From positions 248,001 to 312,000 of the forward strand of contig CANXME010001443.1 of NCBI GenBank assembly GCA_948144175.1: a stretch of DNA of 64,000 nt, given 5' to 3'. A program made the position numbers and the translations under genes. This stretch comes from Closterium sp. NIES-65 (lineage: Eukaryota > Streptophyta > Zygnematophyceae > Desmidiales > Closteriaceae). The notes below the pieces were generated by a model. The model was given only the letters and a program-made list of their open reading frames with translations. It did not search any database and was not told the origin of the DNA. Positions 31,731-41,733 of the stretch are shown here, piece after piece (the first letter of the stretch is position 1; every line of letters starts with the position of its first letter).

Positions 31731-32608
31731 TGTTAGAGACTAAGGACGGAGTCTACGAAGATTAGGTGCCAAAAATTCTCAAAATCGTTGGCTTAGAATT
31801 CTGGACAGAAAACGTCGACTTCTCAAGAAACGCCGTAGACAAAAGGTGCACTGTCAAAACTTCACGAAACTAAAATATGTTGTAGCTCTAGTCCGTGGCT
31901 ACAATTCCCAATTTGAATCGTACGATAAGGTGAAGTATTTCTTGAGTTATGAATTTCGGCGCACTAGGAGGTATGCTGCCATAGAATATTAACTCAATCA
32001 CAATTGTCTCACAAGCTCACAATTAACTACACAAGAGAGTTGGAGTAGCACTAAACCAGGTGGGATGGGATGAGGAGGACAAAAAAGAAGGTCCCAAGAG
32101 AGTCCCCAACCAAGGAAACCCCATGCCATACAATTCCCCTCTCCATAGGCAACCCCACTTTCACTTTTGTCACTTTCCCAACCCATGCCATCCACCTTAA
32201 CCCAACTTGGCCACACTTGCCAACCTGGTTTGGTTTCACCCAACCAATTGGCGGCAACTACAGTAGAAAAGACGAATTTCCCAACCCCCAAAAGTCTGTA
32301 CCCCATATTGAGTCAACCCCACAACTCCCCATAGTCACCACAACCAAATATCAAAAGCATACGAACTCCAACGTTCGTAACTTTCTTGTTCGTGCTCCGA
32401 TTGAAGCGATACTTGGTTCGTCGGAAAGCTCTTGAGCAGAGGAGTCACTTCAGATATCTGCTCAAGCCAAATAACATTCACACACACTCAGAAAATCCAA
32501 ACCACACAAGACACAAATTTCTTGCACACGCTCACACCACGCATGCAACGCACAAACACATGATGGGAGGCAGATAGACGTGAATGCATATGGTTGCATC
32601 ACACAACA
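31731..32608 (-). repeat. Copia-D 5' LTR (878 bp)
   Basis: Pairs with 26107-26984. Bounded by the primer site on one side and the target duplication CCAAG (32609-32613) on the other. Confidence 0.94.
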
Positions 32609-32613
32609 CCAAG

Positions 32614-33636
32614 TACCTCATCGGGCTCCCCCTTCACACGAATGCCAGCAACCATCTCATTCTTCACTAGCTGCTACAAGATGGGCAGGGCCACATGCCC
32701 CATGCGCCGATGCAAGGTGAGCCAATCACACTCCCCCGTAGCCGAAGTTGGATTGGAGAATGCCGCGCTCGCAATAGCGCCCCACATACTCTCTCCGTAG
32801 TCCTTCTCCGCTGCTGCCTCGGGGTTCTCCTCACCCTTTTGCTGCTCCTTGGCTGCTGCACCACTCTCCTTAGGTTCACTGAACTTGCTGGTCCCTCCAG
32901 GTTTTCTCTTCTTGAGCTCATTCTCCTTAGCGCGACCGTTCGCGCCATCGTCGCTACCGATGGCTCCATCCTTGGTGCTGATGCTTGCTGCCACTTGCCT
33001 CTCCTTTGGCACAGGGACCACTGGACTCTGCCACATCTCGTTGTAGACATCCTTGTCCTCATGAAGGTCCCAGAGAATTCGATCGCCAAGCCTTGCGGTG
33101 TAGGTCTTGGCTCCCTTCGAGTTCGTGTCCATGCCGGCCTTTGCCAACCGCCGCACGGAAATCAGGTTTACAGCAAGGCTGGGCATCCAAAGCACGTTCT
33201 TGAGGCCCACCATCTTCCCATCAGCACCCTTGAACATGGCCTTCCCCATGCCTTTCACCTCAGCTCGCTGCCCCGAAGCCGATGTGACATGCTTCACCGG
33301 TGACGGCTCGAGTTCGGTGAGCAAGTCCGGGCGAGGTGTCATGCTATAGGTAGCGTCACTATCAATCACCCAGTAGTCCAGGGGGTGTAGGGTCACCTTC
33401 CCCACAGCTGCTGGCTCCTCAAAGCCTTCATCCTTCTCTGGACCAGCTGGTGCTTGCGTCGACACGAAGTAGAATAGACCCGGGTATCGATCGTCGCTCG
33501 TGTCCTTGTCGTTGTCTCCGCTCTTCATGTTTGCAGCTCCGCCACCGCGACCGCCACGGCCTCCACGGCCTCGTCCTCTCCCTCCTCCTGCTCCTCTACC
33601 CTCTTGGCACCCTCTTGGCCTTAGGCAGGGGTCCAA
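32614..33636 (-). pseudogene. Copia-C protease and start of integrase finger
   Basis: Minus-strand open frame 33636-32674, continuing to the Copia-D junction. An Arg/Gly-rich tail after the knuckle is followed by protease WVIDSDATYSMTPRPDLL near 33360, where Gly of DSG is now Asp and the active-site loop is broken. Then AVNLISVRRLAKAG and the first half of GAG-pre-integrase, WLTLHRRMGHVALPIL (about 32690). DEVLG at the junction rejoins CPTC at 26100 once Copia-D and one TSD are removed. Confidence 0.87.
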
Positions 33637-34499
33637 CCATCAGGGAGTTTGTAGCAATCGCGCCACATGTGTCCGCTCTTATGGCAATAGTGACACTCGC
33701 CGTCGAATCGGCCGCGACCGCGTCCGTAGCTCTTGTCGTCGCTGCCGTAACCGCCACTCCCGCGGCCTCCGCCAAAGTTGCTGCCACCAAACCTTCCTCC
33801 CCCTCGTCCTCTGCCTCTTCCTCGACCATATCCACGGCCGATGCTCGCTGCCCCAGCGCCATCCGCACTCGCCAACTCACGGCGGCAGAAATCCTCTTGA
33901 AGGATAGCCCGCTTCACGTCTTCGAGCGAGAGGCGGGGCAAGTCGCGATTCAGGTTGATGATGAGCGAGGACCATGATTCGGGGAGTAGGGCCAGCAACT
34001 TGGTCTTCTTTTGGAGCTCGCTATAGTTCAAATCCGCTCCCTCAAGCCGCATCAACAAGTCGAATAATTTCTGCACCCCTTCTTCAACCGCTTCATCCTC
34101 TTCAATTCGTAACGTCGCCATTTTCCGTTCCAACACCACAGCTACCGCCGCTGTTGCAGGAGCGTGTACACCTTTGAGAGCAGCCCATGCTTTTGGTCCC
34201 TTCTCTGGTTCACGCTAGAAAGGCTTGATGTGACGGATTTGGCTGCTCCCCAACGCTTGCCCAAGTAGGAGGTAGCCTTGTGCGCTCTTCCGCACCCATG
34301 GGCTCTTCTCCGGATCGTTCTCGGGACGCTTCTCCGTTCCTTCCATCACCTCCAGCAGGTCATAGTGGTCAAATATGTTCTCCATTCTGAAGGGCCACTC
34401 AGCAAAGTTGTCACCATTGAACTTGTCAAGGCCAAACACTCTAGGCTCATCCCTAGATGGGCCAACACTTGGTTGCACGGGCGCCATGGTTGAATCACG
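33621..34499 (-). pseudogene. Copia-C gag with CCHC knuckle
   Basis: The N-terminal piece (34487-34215) reads FGLDKFNGDNFAEWPFRMEN and LLEVMEGTEKRPEND, ending at a TAG. The rest (34139-33621) reads FDLLMRLEGADLNYSELQKK, LLALLPESWSSLI and VKRAILQEDFCRREL, then a GRGRGRG-rich stretch and CHYCHKSGHMWRDC, a proper CCHC motif, near 33680. The Gag is typical of a plant copia element but split by at least one stop. Confidence 0.87.
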
Positions 34500-34601
34500 G
34501 GGTTGGCCTTGAGCTTGGGCTTCTCCTCTGCCACCAGCACCTCAACCACCCCTTTCCTCAGGTCCAGCCATTGTCGAAACTGCTCCAAGGGGCTCTGATA
34601 C

Positions 34602-34613
34602 CGCTTGTTATAG
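34602..34613 (-). other. Copia-C primer-binding site
   Basis: The minus strand reads CGGTATCAGAGC two bases inside the 5' LTR, one mismatch from the Met-tRNA site used by Copia-D. Confidence 0.85.
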
Positions 34614-34615
34614 TC

Positions 34616-35434
34616 ACAATAGGCTCCAATGTGCCTAAAACGAAAGATAGAGTGCACAACCCGATTTCTGCACAGCAGCTTCAAACGTTCATAGCGTTCT
34701 AGTTACAACTTCAAATGACCTGATTCAACTTGGATCTGGAGCATCTGAACGTCACCTACAATAGGCAATTTAGATCGCACGATTTAATCAAGCATTGAGG
34801 ACATAGTTTTGGTTTGAACGAACGGCACTATGGCAGCCACCATAGTCTTAGAACACAAGATAGGAAGAGTTAGGGAGAGTTACGAGTTGGGAATGACTCC
34901 CAGCTCCTACAAACCCCAAGAGCCGAAGTACGGTGATGTGGAACAGTGCCACACTATCCCCAACCACGAAGGGTCTCGAAACTACCCTTCACTAGGGCCT
35001 ACACCAAGTGAAATGTTACACTACACAAAGTAATGTAGCTATCTTCAATATCTTGAGGTGTACCCTTTTGGCGAGCTTCGAAATCACTTGAGGCTTGACA
35101 CCAAGGCTTGGGCTCTTCATCACAAACTCATCCTTGAGTTCTTGATGGGTCTGCTGCACACATCTGCGACACACCGAACGTTCGACACAGGACAAAAAAG
35201 AAACCGCGTACGACAAAATAAGAACCGCACGCGAGACACAAACGACCGCGTAACAAGCGTCTAGCGATAACTCGCTATCGACTCAACACACACACTCGAC
35301 ATCATGACTCAACATTCACACACAATTATAAGCATGAAATATATATTATCCCATGCCCTCATACCATTCCATACACACACACATGCATGCACACGGACAA
35401 CAAGCCGAGTGCAAACCATAGGGTTGCACCAACA
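34616..35434 (-). repeat. Copia-C 5' LTR (819 bp)
   Basis: Pairs with 22415-23244 with small indels. Followed by the target duplication CTGAG at 35435-35439. Confidence 0.93.
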
Positions 35435-35439
35435 CTGAG

Positions 35440-36519
35440 GGGGGGGGGATGTCCCGAGAACGCTACTGCTGCTGCTGCTGGCGCTGACCACCACCGGAGC
35501 CGCTCCGCTGCGAAGCGCCACCCCGACCAGCTCCACCTCCTCCACCACCGCCTCCTCCACCTCCGCCACCACCGCTGCCTCCGCTCCCACCGCTACCGCC
35601 TCCGCTGCCTCTGCCTCCACTGCTGCCACCGACACCTCCACCCCCGCCACCACTCCCACCGCCACCCCCACTCCCTCCGCCGCCTCCACCGCCACCTCCG
35701 CCACCCCCGTTAGCTCCACCCGCGCCCTTGCCTCCTTTGCCCTTGCCAGAGCGGCGTCTCCCGCTAGGGGCAGACGCCGCGCCGACCGACTCAAGACCAA
35801 CAAGGTCGGCCGCAGCGGCAGAGGCGACAGAGGGCAAAAGGGGGGAAGTGGAACACCCCTCAAAGATGGGGGTGCGAGGATCACCACGAGAGGCTCCTAC
35901 AGCGACTATGCTCTTCTCCACTGCTAGGAGGGCCTTCTCTAGGAGGTCAACAGTGAGAGTGGTGGGACAGACCGAGAGGAAGTGGTCCTTGACTACACGA
36001 AGGGAGTCAGGGAGGCGGGTGACTATATAATAGAGAGTGATGTACATGAGGGGGGGGGTTCTTGGCGCAGAAATCAGCAGGAAGTGCAGCGCGGTAGCGA
36101 GTGTCACTACTGCGGAGGTGCGTAATGAGGTCAGTGAATGTGGGAAAGGCAGCAAGGTCAGGGAAGAGGTACGGCAGCATGAGGCGGCTCAGTGCAGCAG
36201 TGGCAGGGGAAGAGTAGCGCGCAACTACGGCGTCGTACAAGGTCTGGGCACTCTTATACTGACTAAAGTGTGCGCTCTTAGTGGTAGGCAGGTGGCGACA
36301 CACAGGAAGACATGCAGCAGCATCGCGAGTGGCCCACTGGGAGCGAACAGTGGCGTCGGCATCGGCAGCAGGGGCAGGGGAGTCACCAAAGGTGAGGTCA
36401 AAGAGGGAGAGACCGTCTGCCCTATCGCACTGTAGGAAAAGCTGCAGGTCATCTACCCAGACCTCAAAGTCAATGGCCTGACCCTCAGCGTCAAAAGCGA
36501 GAACACTGGGGGTGGCCAT
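35440..36519 (-). pseudogene. Copia-B gag, N-terminal and Gly-rich parts
   Basis: ATG 36519 starts MATPSVLAFDAEGQAIDFEV, matching Copia-A gag. The gag domain continues (TRDAAACLPVCRHLP, FSQYKSAQTLYDAVVARY). A run of G near 36050 shifts frame at CAKNPPP. In the next frame YIVTRLPDSLRVVKDHFL and LLEKALLAVEKSIVAVG complete the domain. A long poly-Gly tract follows (about 35710-35530), then Gln-rich sequence up to the Copia-C insertion. Poly-Gly replaces a knuckle here. The usual Cys/His segment lies on the far side of the insertion at about 22310. Confidence 0.87.
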
Positions 36520-36559
36520 GACAGCAGTAGGCTAGCAGTGCTAACTGTAGGACAGGGGC

Positions 36560-37540
36560 AGTGCAGTGACAGAAGCGCTGCTCTCACCAGACAGGGCGGT
36601 TCGGGCAGCTCGGCAGCACAGCAGCACGTCAACACGGCGGCTCGGGCGACTCGGGCGGCTCAGTAGCAACTGCGGCTCGGCGGCACCAGCGGCTCGGCTC
36701 CTCTGCGGCTCAGGCGGCTCGGGTGGCTCGGGCGGCTCGGGCGGTTCGGGCGGCTCGAGCGGCTTGGGCGAAACGGACGGCTCGGGCGGCTTAGCCGGCT
36801 CGGGCGGCTCGGGGGGCTCGGTAGGGCGGCGGGGCCGCAACAAAGGGCGGCGGGGCCGCAGCGAAGGGCGGCGGGGCTGCAGCGAATGGCGGCGGGGCCG
36901 CAAGGTAGGCGGCGGGGCCGCAGCGAGAGGGGTGGCGGGGCCGTATTGAGAGGGGCAGCGGGGCCGCAGCGAAGGGCGGCAGAGCCGCAAGGTAGGCGGT
37001 GGGGCCGCAGCGAGAGGGGCGGCGGGGCTGCAGCGAAGGGCGGTGGAGCCGCAAGTTAGGCGGCGGGGCCGCAGTGAGAGGGGCGGCGGGGCCGTAGCGA
37101 AGGGCGGCGGGGCCGCAGAGAAGGGCGGCGGGGCCGCAGCGAAGGGCGGCGGGGCCGCAGCAAAGGGCGGCGGGGCCACAGCAAAGGGTGGCGGGGTCGC
37201 AGCAAAGGGCGGCGGGGCCTTATGGAAGGGCAGCGGGGCCGCAGTGAAGTGCGGCGGGGCCGCAGTGAAGGGCGGTGGGGCCCGCAGCGAAGGGCGGCGG
37301 GGCCGCAGTGAAGGGCGGCAGGGCCGCAGCGAAGGGCGGCGGGGCCGCAGTGAAGGGCGGCGGGGCCGGGACAGGGCGGCGCCGGGGCCGTAGGGCGAGG
37401 CGACGGGGCCGTAGGGCTAGGCGACAGGGCCGCTAGGACGATGGGGCTGCCAGGGCGACGGGGCCGCTAGGGCGACGAGGCCGCTAGGGCGGCGCGATGC
37501 AGTGAGAGTGAGGAGCGCGACTCGGGCTGAGCGCGCTCCG
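36560..37540 (-). repeat. GC-rich minisatellite in the Copia-B leader
   Basis: Two repeat types in the leader. Near 36640-36830 are units built on GGCTCGGGCG. From about 36830 to 37390 are 21-bp or near units of GGGCGGCGGGGCCGCAGCGAA with many variants. They lie between primer site and gag, the same position as the different repeats in Copia-A, F and G. Frames through them give Pro/Arg or Gly/Ala repeats that I take as non-coding. Confidence 0.85.
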
Positions 37541-37597
37541 GGCAAAAAAAAAAAATCGACGTGGTGGGACGTAGGCACAGTTCCCACTAGGGAACAT

Positions 37598-37608
37598 GCT
37601 CGATACCA
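37598..37608 (-). other. Copia-B primer-binding site
   Basis: The minus strand reads TGGTATCGAGC immediately next to the 5' LTR. Confidence 0.85.
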
Positions 37609-37729
37609 TGAGGAAACTGAAACAAGAATGATTGACTAAGGAACGAAAGTGATACAAATTTGCAACCCTAGAAATGTGTACCCCATATAGGCTACCCCAC
37701 TATAGCCTACACAACATTATAATTTTACA
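37609..37729 (-). repeat. Copia-B 5' LTR (121 bp)
   Basis: Plus strand TGAGGAAACTGAAACAAG to ATAATTTTACA. It holds the complement of the family core (TGTACCCCATATAGGCTACC). Confidence 0.88.
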
Positions 37730-37734
37730 CTCTC

Positions 37735-38931
37735 CACTTTCAGAGGTATGAAGCTCATATTGTAATATCTACGCTAGCCAAAAAGTGGTAGTTTGAGAGA
37801 GAGGAGGAGAGAGAGGCGGTTGAAAATGAGAAGCAGACGAGAGAGAAACGGCCGACGGAAAGAGTTGGACAAGAAAGAGACAAACGCGTTTCAAGAGTCT
37901 ACCGACTACATTATATACGGCATATAAGATGTAAGCACCAATCACGAGGGAGATATCTAACTCTCTTAATCTTAGAATACCTAAGCTCACCTTAGAAGTT
38001 GCATCAGAGAAAGTGGCGCAAGGACTGAGGAGCTGCGTGAGCAGTTGTTGGGATAGGAAATCAGAGCGGAAAGAGAGGGATCATGAAACCCTAACTGGAC
38101 GTTTGATTTGTAAAATATTAGATATATTTACCCTTTCTGTTCCAAATTTAAACAAGCCCTTTAGCACAACTATCAACGATTCTCGTTCTAATCAAAATGT
38201 AATAAAATCTGTTTTCGATTGATGAAGTGCTTTTCTACCAAAACAAACTACATCAATTTTATAGAAAATGAAACGCACATTTATCTCAATTGCTCCGCAA
38301 CCCTAAGACGATTTCATCGATTACCCTGAAGGCATATTTTCTAGAAAAACAGCACCATGATTGCTCAGTGTTGAAAAGAAGTGAATTTTGATTGTTCAGG
38401 GTCAAGAATTCAACATCAGAGTAGTAACGTGCTCGTGGAAAAAAGTCTCACTCTGCATCATCGCAACTCATGACAGCATCATTTTGGGCACACATTGAGT
38501 GCACTAATTTCCACCCTCAACTTTTGATGAATTTGTATTTATCCACACAATTTAGCGCAGGGAAGAGAGGAGCGATTTCGGTTGACTAACAACATTTCAA
38601 TACCATAGATGTGCCAAGATTTTCTATTCGCTGATTAACCTCAATTCGCCAACTTTGTTGTGTGAAACGATAAAAAACATTACGGTAATTTCACGCTTTA
38701 GCAATTACGACAATCCAACCGACCTATTCAAACCTCGTAAAACTAACATACATAAAATGTACTCACCTGTCAAACCTGCTACTGTTTGCTCCTCACGCAC
38801 TGGCTGTATTGCGACCAATACTATGGCGGAGTTATTGGAAGGAAATTTCCGCAAAGCTTCGTCTCGATAAGGTCAAACTCAGGGACCACTGAGCCGATAC
38901 CCTGCTAAGTCAGGGATCACTAACGGGCTAG
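37735..38931. other. Unassigned AT-rich sequence
   Basis: About 1.2 kb, contiguous with 17586 before Copia-B inserted. It includes a GAGAGAGGAGGAGAGAGAGG purine stretch near 37795. I see no gene, splice-bordered exon or repeat I can name. Confidence 0.6.
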
Positions 38932-38936
38932 CATGT

Positions 38937-39115
38937 TGTAGGATTAAGGCTAGAACAAGGAGCCATAGCTAGGTAAGCCCTAGCTAGGCAAGTGAAAGTT
39001 TAGGCAAAGAAGGTGGGTTCACTAGCAAGCAGCAGTATACAATAAGGAAACCCTAAGGAGTTGTACTTGCTATAGAGTACCCCACTGCAGGCTAGACAAT
39101 AATAACATTCTGACA
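38937..39115 (-). repeat. E2 3' LTR (179 bp)
   Basis: Plus strand TGTAGGATTAAGGC to ACATTCTGACA. By eye it differs from the 5' LTR at about ten positions, roughly 94-95% identity. Confidence 0.9.
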
Positions 39116-39879
39116 CACCCCCATAGTCAAAGTGGGGTATAATCAGCAGAGCAAGCAATCATAGAGCAGTAGTTCAAAATGATAAGCAAAGCTAGAGTTA
39201 ATCACACCGGGCAAGTGAGGAGGAGGAGGAACTGTGGAGGGAGAGAAGATGGGAGGCAACGACTGAAGCTGCAGAGGCACGGGCACAAGAGCGGCTGATT
39301 CAGTGGCTACCGAAGCAAGGGCAACGGGCGACTGGAGTGACTGGCTCCGCGGCTATAGACGAGCGGCAGGAGCAACGGACCCACTGGCGACTGGTGCAAC
39401 AGGCTCACTGGCTACCGAAGCAAGGGCGACGGACTAAAGGCGCTACAGGTGACACGACAGCTACCTTCACACAACCTCCTCCAACTGCCCCACACCCTCG
39501 ACACACACCCCATGCTCAAACCCTAGCTCCACTCCCACAGCACCCCCCTTAAACCTTAAACCCTAGGCTCCCACACACCCACCCCCCTCAGCGACAGCTG
39601 CAGCAGTGGGAGACGAGGGAGGAGGAGGAGCAAGGGGAGGAACACATAACCGCCACCCCCACACCCGCCACCCCCATGCTCGGCAACCCACACCCCCAGC
39701 ACCATGGAATGCACGGGGGGGGGGGGGGGAGCGGGACGGGCTGCAGGTGCGGGCTGCTCCAGGGGCGACCGCTGCAGGTGCGGGCTGCTCCAGGGGTGGC
39801 TGCTGCAGGTGCGGGCTGCTCCAAGGGCGGCTGCTGCAGGTGCGGGCTGCTCTAGGGGCGGCTCCTGCAGCTGCGGGCT

Positions 39880-40320
39880 GCTCCAGGGTCGGCTGCTGCA
39901 AGTGAAAGGTAGGAGGGAGGGGAGGGGAAGGGCGCGGCCCCCAGGGCGCCCCGACGGGCGACGAGCTAGGGAGCCGCGCGGGCCCCCGAGAGCGCCTCGA
40001 CGAGCGACGGGAAAGGACCGCGCGCGGGCCCCCAAGCCGCCGCGACAAGGCGACGGCTGGGGCCGGCGCGCGGCCCCCAAGGCGCCGCGACGAGGCGATG
40101 GGAGGGGCCGGCTCGCGGGTCCCCAAGGCGCCGCAACGAGGCGACGGGAGGGGCCGGCTTGCGGGCCCCCAAAGCGCCGCGACGAGGCGACGGGAGAGGC
40201 CTGTGTGCGGGCCCCCAAAACGCCGCGACGAGGCGACGGTTGGGGCCGGCGCGCGGGCCCCCAAGGCGCCGCGACGAGGTGACGGGAGGGGCCGGCGCGC
40301 GGGCCTGCAGGGCATCGCAC
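39880..40320 (-). repeat. GC-rich 46-bp tandem repeats in E2
   Basis: Imperfect units of about 46 bp built on GCGCCGCGACGAGGCGACGG and GCGCGGGCCCCCAAG, at least five between 40080 and 40300 with weaker ones before. Because 46 is not a multiple of three, each unit shifts frame, so the long open frames here (39556-40437 minus) are unlikely to be translated. A second set (39735-39900) repeats GGTGCGGGCTGCTCCAGGGG. Confidence 0.85.
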
Positions 40321-40482
40321 GAAGCAGGAACCCGCCACGCGCCTCAGGGCGCACGGCGGGCAGACAACCGCCACGCGCTTGGAGCGCGTGGGGGGAAGAA
40401 AAATAGGAGGTTGCCCGCCACGGGGCGCGCGACACACAGTAGGGCAGCAGAAGCAGGTGGGCCCACAGTCTAGGAGCGTAAT

Positions 40483-40494
40483 GCTCTTATAGCA
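40483..40494 (-). other. E2 primer-binding site
   Basis: The minus strand reads TGCTATAAGAGC next to the 5' LTR. E1 has TGCTATCAGAGC at the same place, so both differ from the Met-tRNA site by the same third base (C for G). Confidence 0.8.
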
Positions 40495-40674
40495 TGTTAA
40501 GATTAAGGCTAGAACGAGGAGCCATAGCTAGGTAAGCCCTAGCTAGGCAAGTGAAAGTTTAGGCAAAGAAGGTGGGTTCACTAGCAAGCAGCAGGATACA
40601 TATAGGAAACCCTAAGGAGGTGTACTCACTATAGAGTACCCCACTCCAGGCTAGACAATAATAACATTTTGACA
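40495..40674 (-). repeat. E2 5' LTR (180 bp)
   Basis: Plus strand TGTTAAGATTAAGGC to ACATTTTGACA, between primer site and the target duplication CATGT. Confidence 0.9.
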
Positions 40675-40679
40675 CATGT

Positions 40680-41083
40680 TACAATATACTCAAAATCAGG
40701 GATAAAAATATTACTACTTTGATAGGATCAATGTAGAAAACTCGTTAATTTTCAAATTTTAAGCACCACAAGCTGAAAGGTCTGAAATCATGCGCACACG
40801 GACGTGTGAATGGGAACCTATAAAAAATATAGGCGAATTGGGCTTGAAGGAGACGAAGAGGAATTCGAATGAGTTTCGTGCCAGCTAATGTTCTCATTTG
40901 TTCCTCGACTTACTCTTTCATCGAAGCAGGAAGACTGAACTACCGAAAAACTCAGATTGAAGCGCTTCTTAGCGAAAGATTGGACTAAACCTGATGCGTG
41001 CATGATACATTTGGCAAGGAGAGTGCGAAAAGCTTATAAATGGAACATGGTGGGGGCGAAATCGTGAAGCATACTGTAAAACC
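40680..41083. other. Unassigned AT-rich sequence
   Basis: Continues the sequence left of E2. I recognise no gene or repeat. Confidence 0.55.
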
Positions 41084-41398
41084 CTGAATCCAACTCTCAA
41101 ATGTATCCAACTCACAGAGAGCAGGATTACCCACAACTCGACCACCAGTATGACTCGCAGCACCCCCAGAACCAGCACCCCCAAGGTCCACACCCCTAGG
41201 CTCACCACCTCCAGCAGCACTGGAGTCAACAGCGACAGGCTGGAGAGGTGGCGAAGACGGCCGAGGCGGGAAACCAGGAGGAGTCTCCAAGCGCAGTGAG
41301 CGGCGAGTGACGGCTGTGTCGTCAGCAACAGGGTCACCGCCCTCAGCTGGGCCAAAAGTGTTTGAGGAGACCTCCAAAGTCTCAACCAAGGTAGGTGG
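41084..41398 (-). pseudogene. Copia Pol linker fragment
   Basis: Minus-strand frame with TPPGFPPRPSSPPLQPVAVD, GGGEPRGVDLGGAGSGGA and SLRLETPP, like the integrase-RT linker of element I at about 60100. It abuts the Copia-F 3' LTR, so Copia-F or the LTR-bearing part of it landed next to or inside an older copy. No enzyme sequence. Confidence 0.6.
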
Positions 41399-41527
41399 TG
41401 TGAGAATAAACGAACAGGGATGAAAATGACTAAGGAAAGATGGGTACAAATACAACCCTAGAAACCCTGTACCCCATATGTGCTACCCCACTATAGCCTA
41501 CAACAACTATGTCATATAAATCTGACA
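41399..41527 (-). repeat. Copia-F 3' LTR (129 bp)
   Basis: Plus strand TGTGAGAATAAACG to AAATCTGACA, followed by CACCCCCATAGGC, the purine-tract complement. Contains GTACCCCATATGTGCTACCC, the complement of the family core. Confidence 0.82.
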
Positions 41528-41733
41528 CACCCCCATAGGCAAAGTGGGGGAGAACAAGGGGTCACAAGACCAGTCAAGCAAAGCAAAGCAAGCTCAGGGT
41601 GGATCACAAAGTCACCACACAGTCCGAGCACAAGAGTAGGGCCAGAGGCCAGTTCACATGCAGGAGTACAGACATATATATAAAACTAGACAAACAAGAG
41701 CAGGCATATATATATGTCTCAGTACAAGTGAAG

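Larger units (their letters stand above)
26107..32608 (-). mobile_element. Copia-D, youngest element in the nest, near intact
   Basis: Minus strand, 878-bp LTRs at both ends (26107-26984 and 31731-32608) that look about 98% identical by eye. TSD CCAAG at 26102-26106 and 32609-32613, primer site TGGTATCAGAGC (complement at 31717-31728), purine tract complement AACTCCCCCTCTGG at 26985. Gag-Pol needs only one stop (30916-30918) and one single-base frameshift (near 29230) to explain its breaks. It inserted inside the integrase finger of Copia-C. Confidence 0.94.
22415..35434 (-). mobile_element. Copia-C, split by Copia-D
   Basis: Minus-strand Ty1/copia element of a different family, with long LTRs (22415-23244, 830 bp; 34616-35434, 819 bp) and TSD CTGAG at 22410-22414 and 35435-35439. 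Its own sequence is 22415-26106 plus 32609-35434. Primer site complementary to CGGTATCAGAGC lies at 34602-34613. It inserted in Copia-B gag. It has degenerate gag, protease and RT. Confidence 0.93.
17592..37729 (-). mobile_element. Copia-B, split by Copia-C
   Basis: Minus-strand element with 121-bp LTRs at 17592-17712 (3') and 37609-37729 (5') and TSD CTCTC at 17587-17591 and 37730-37734. Its own sequence is 17592-22414 plus 35435-37729. The middle is Copia-C. Order from the 5' end: leader repeats, gag, (Copia-C), gag C-terminus, protease, integrase, linker, RT, RNase H. It has an RT deletion, a gag frameshift and RNase H stops. Confidence 0.92.
38937..40674 (-). mobile_element. E2, complete non-autonomous LTR element
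   Basis: 1738 bp with LTRs 38937-39115 (3') and 40495-40674 (5'), exact TSD CATGT at 38932-38936 and 40675-40679, primer site TGCTATAAGAGC (complement at 40483-40494) and purine tract complement CACCCCCATAG at 39116. The interior is 1379 bp and has no gag, protease, RT or integrase signature. It holds GC-rich 46-bp tandem repeats and a block shared with E1. Size and content fit a TRIM/LARD-like parasite of the short-LTR Copia group, whose LTR core and purine-tract hairpin it copies. Confidence 0.92.

Noticed and set aside
36541-37393. Pro-rich and Gly/Ala-rich frames in the Copia-B leader
   Set aside because: Same reason: minisatellite between primer site and gag, with the gag start clearly at 36519.
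39556-40437. 293-codon minus-strand frame in E2
   Set aside because: The 46-bp repeat unit shifts frame each turn, and E1 does not preserve the frame, so translation is unlikely.
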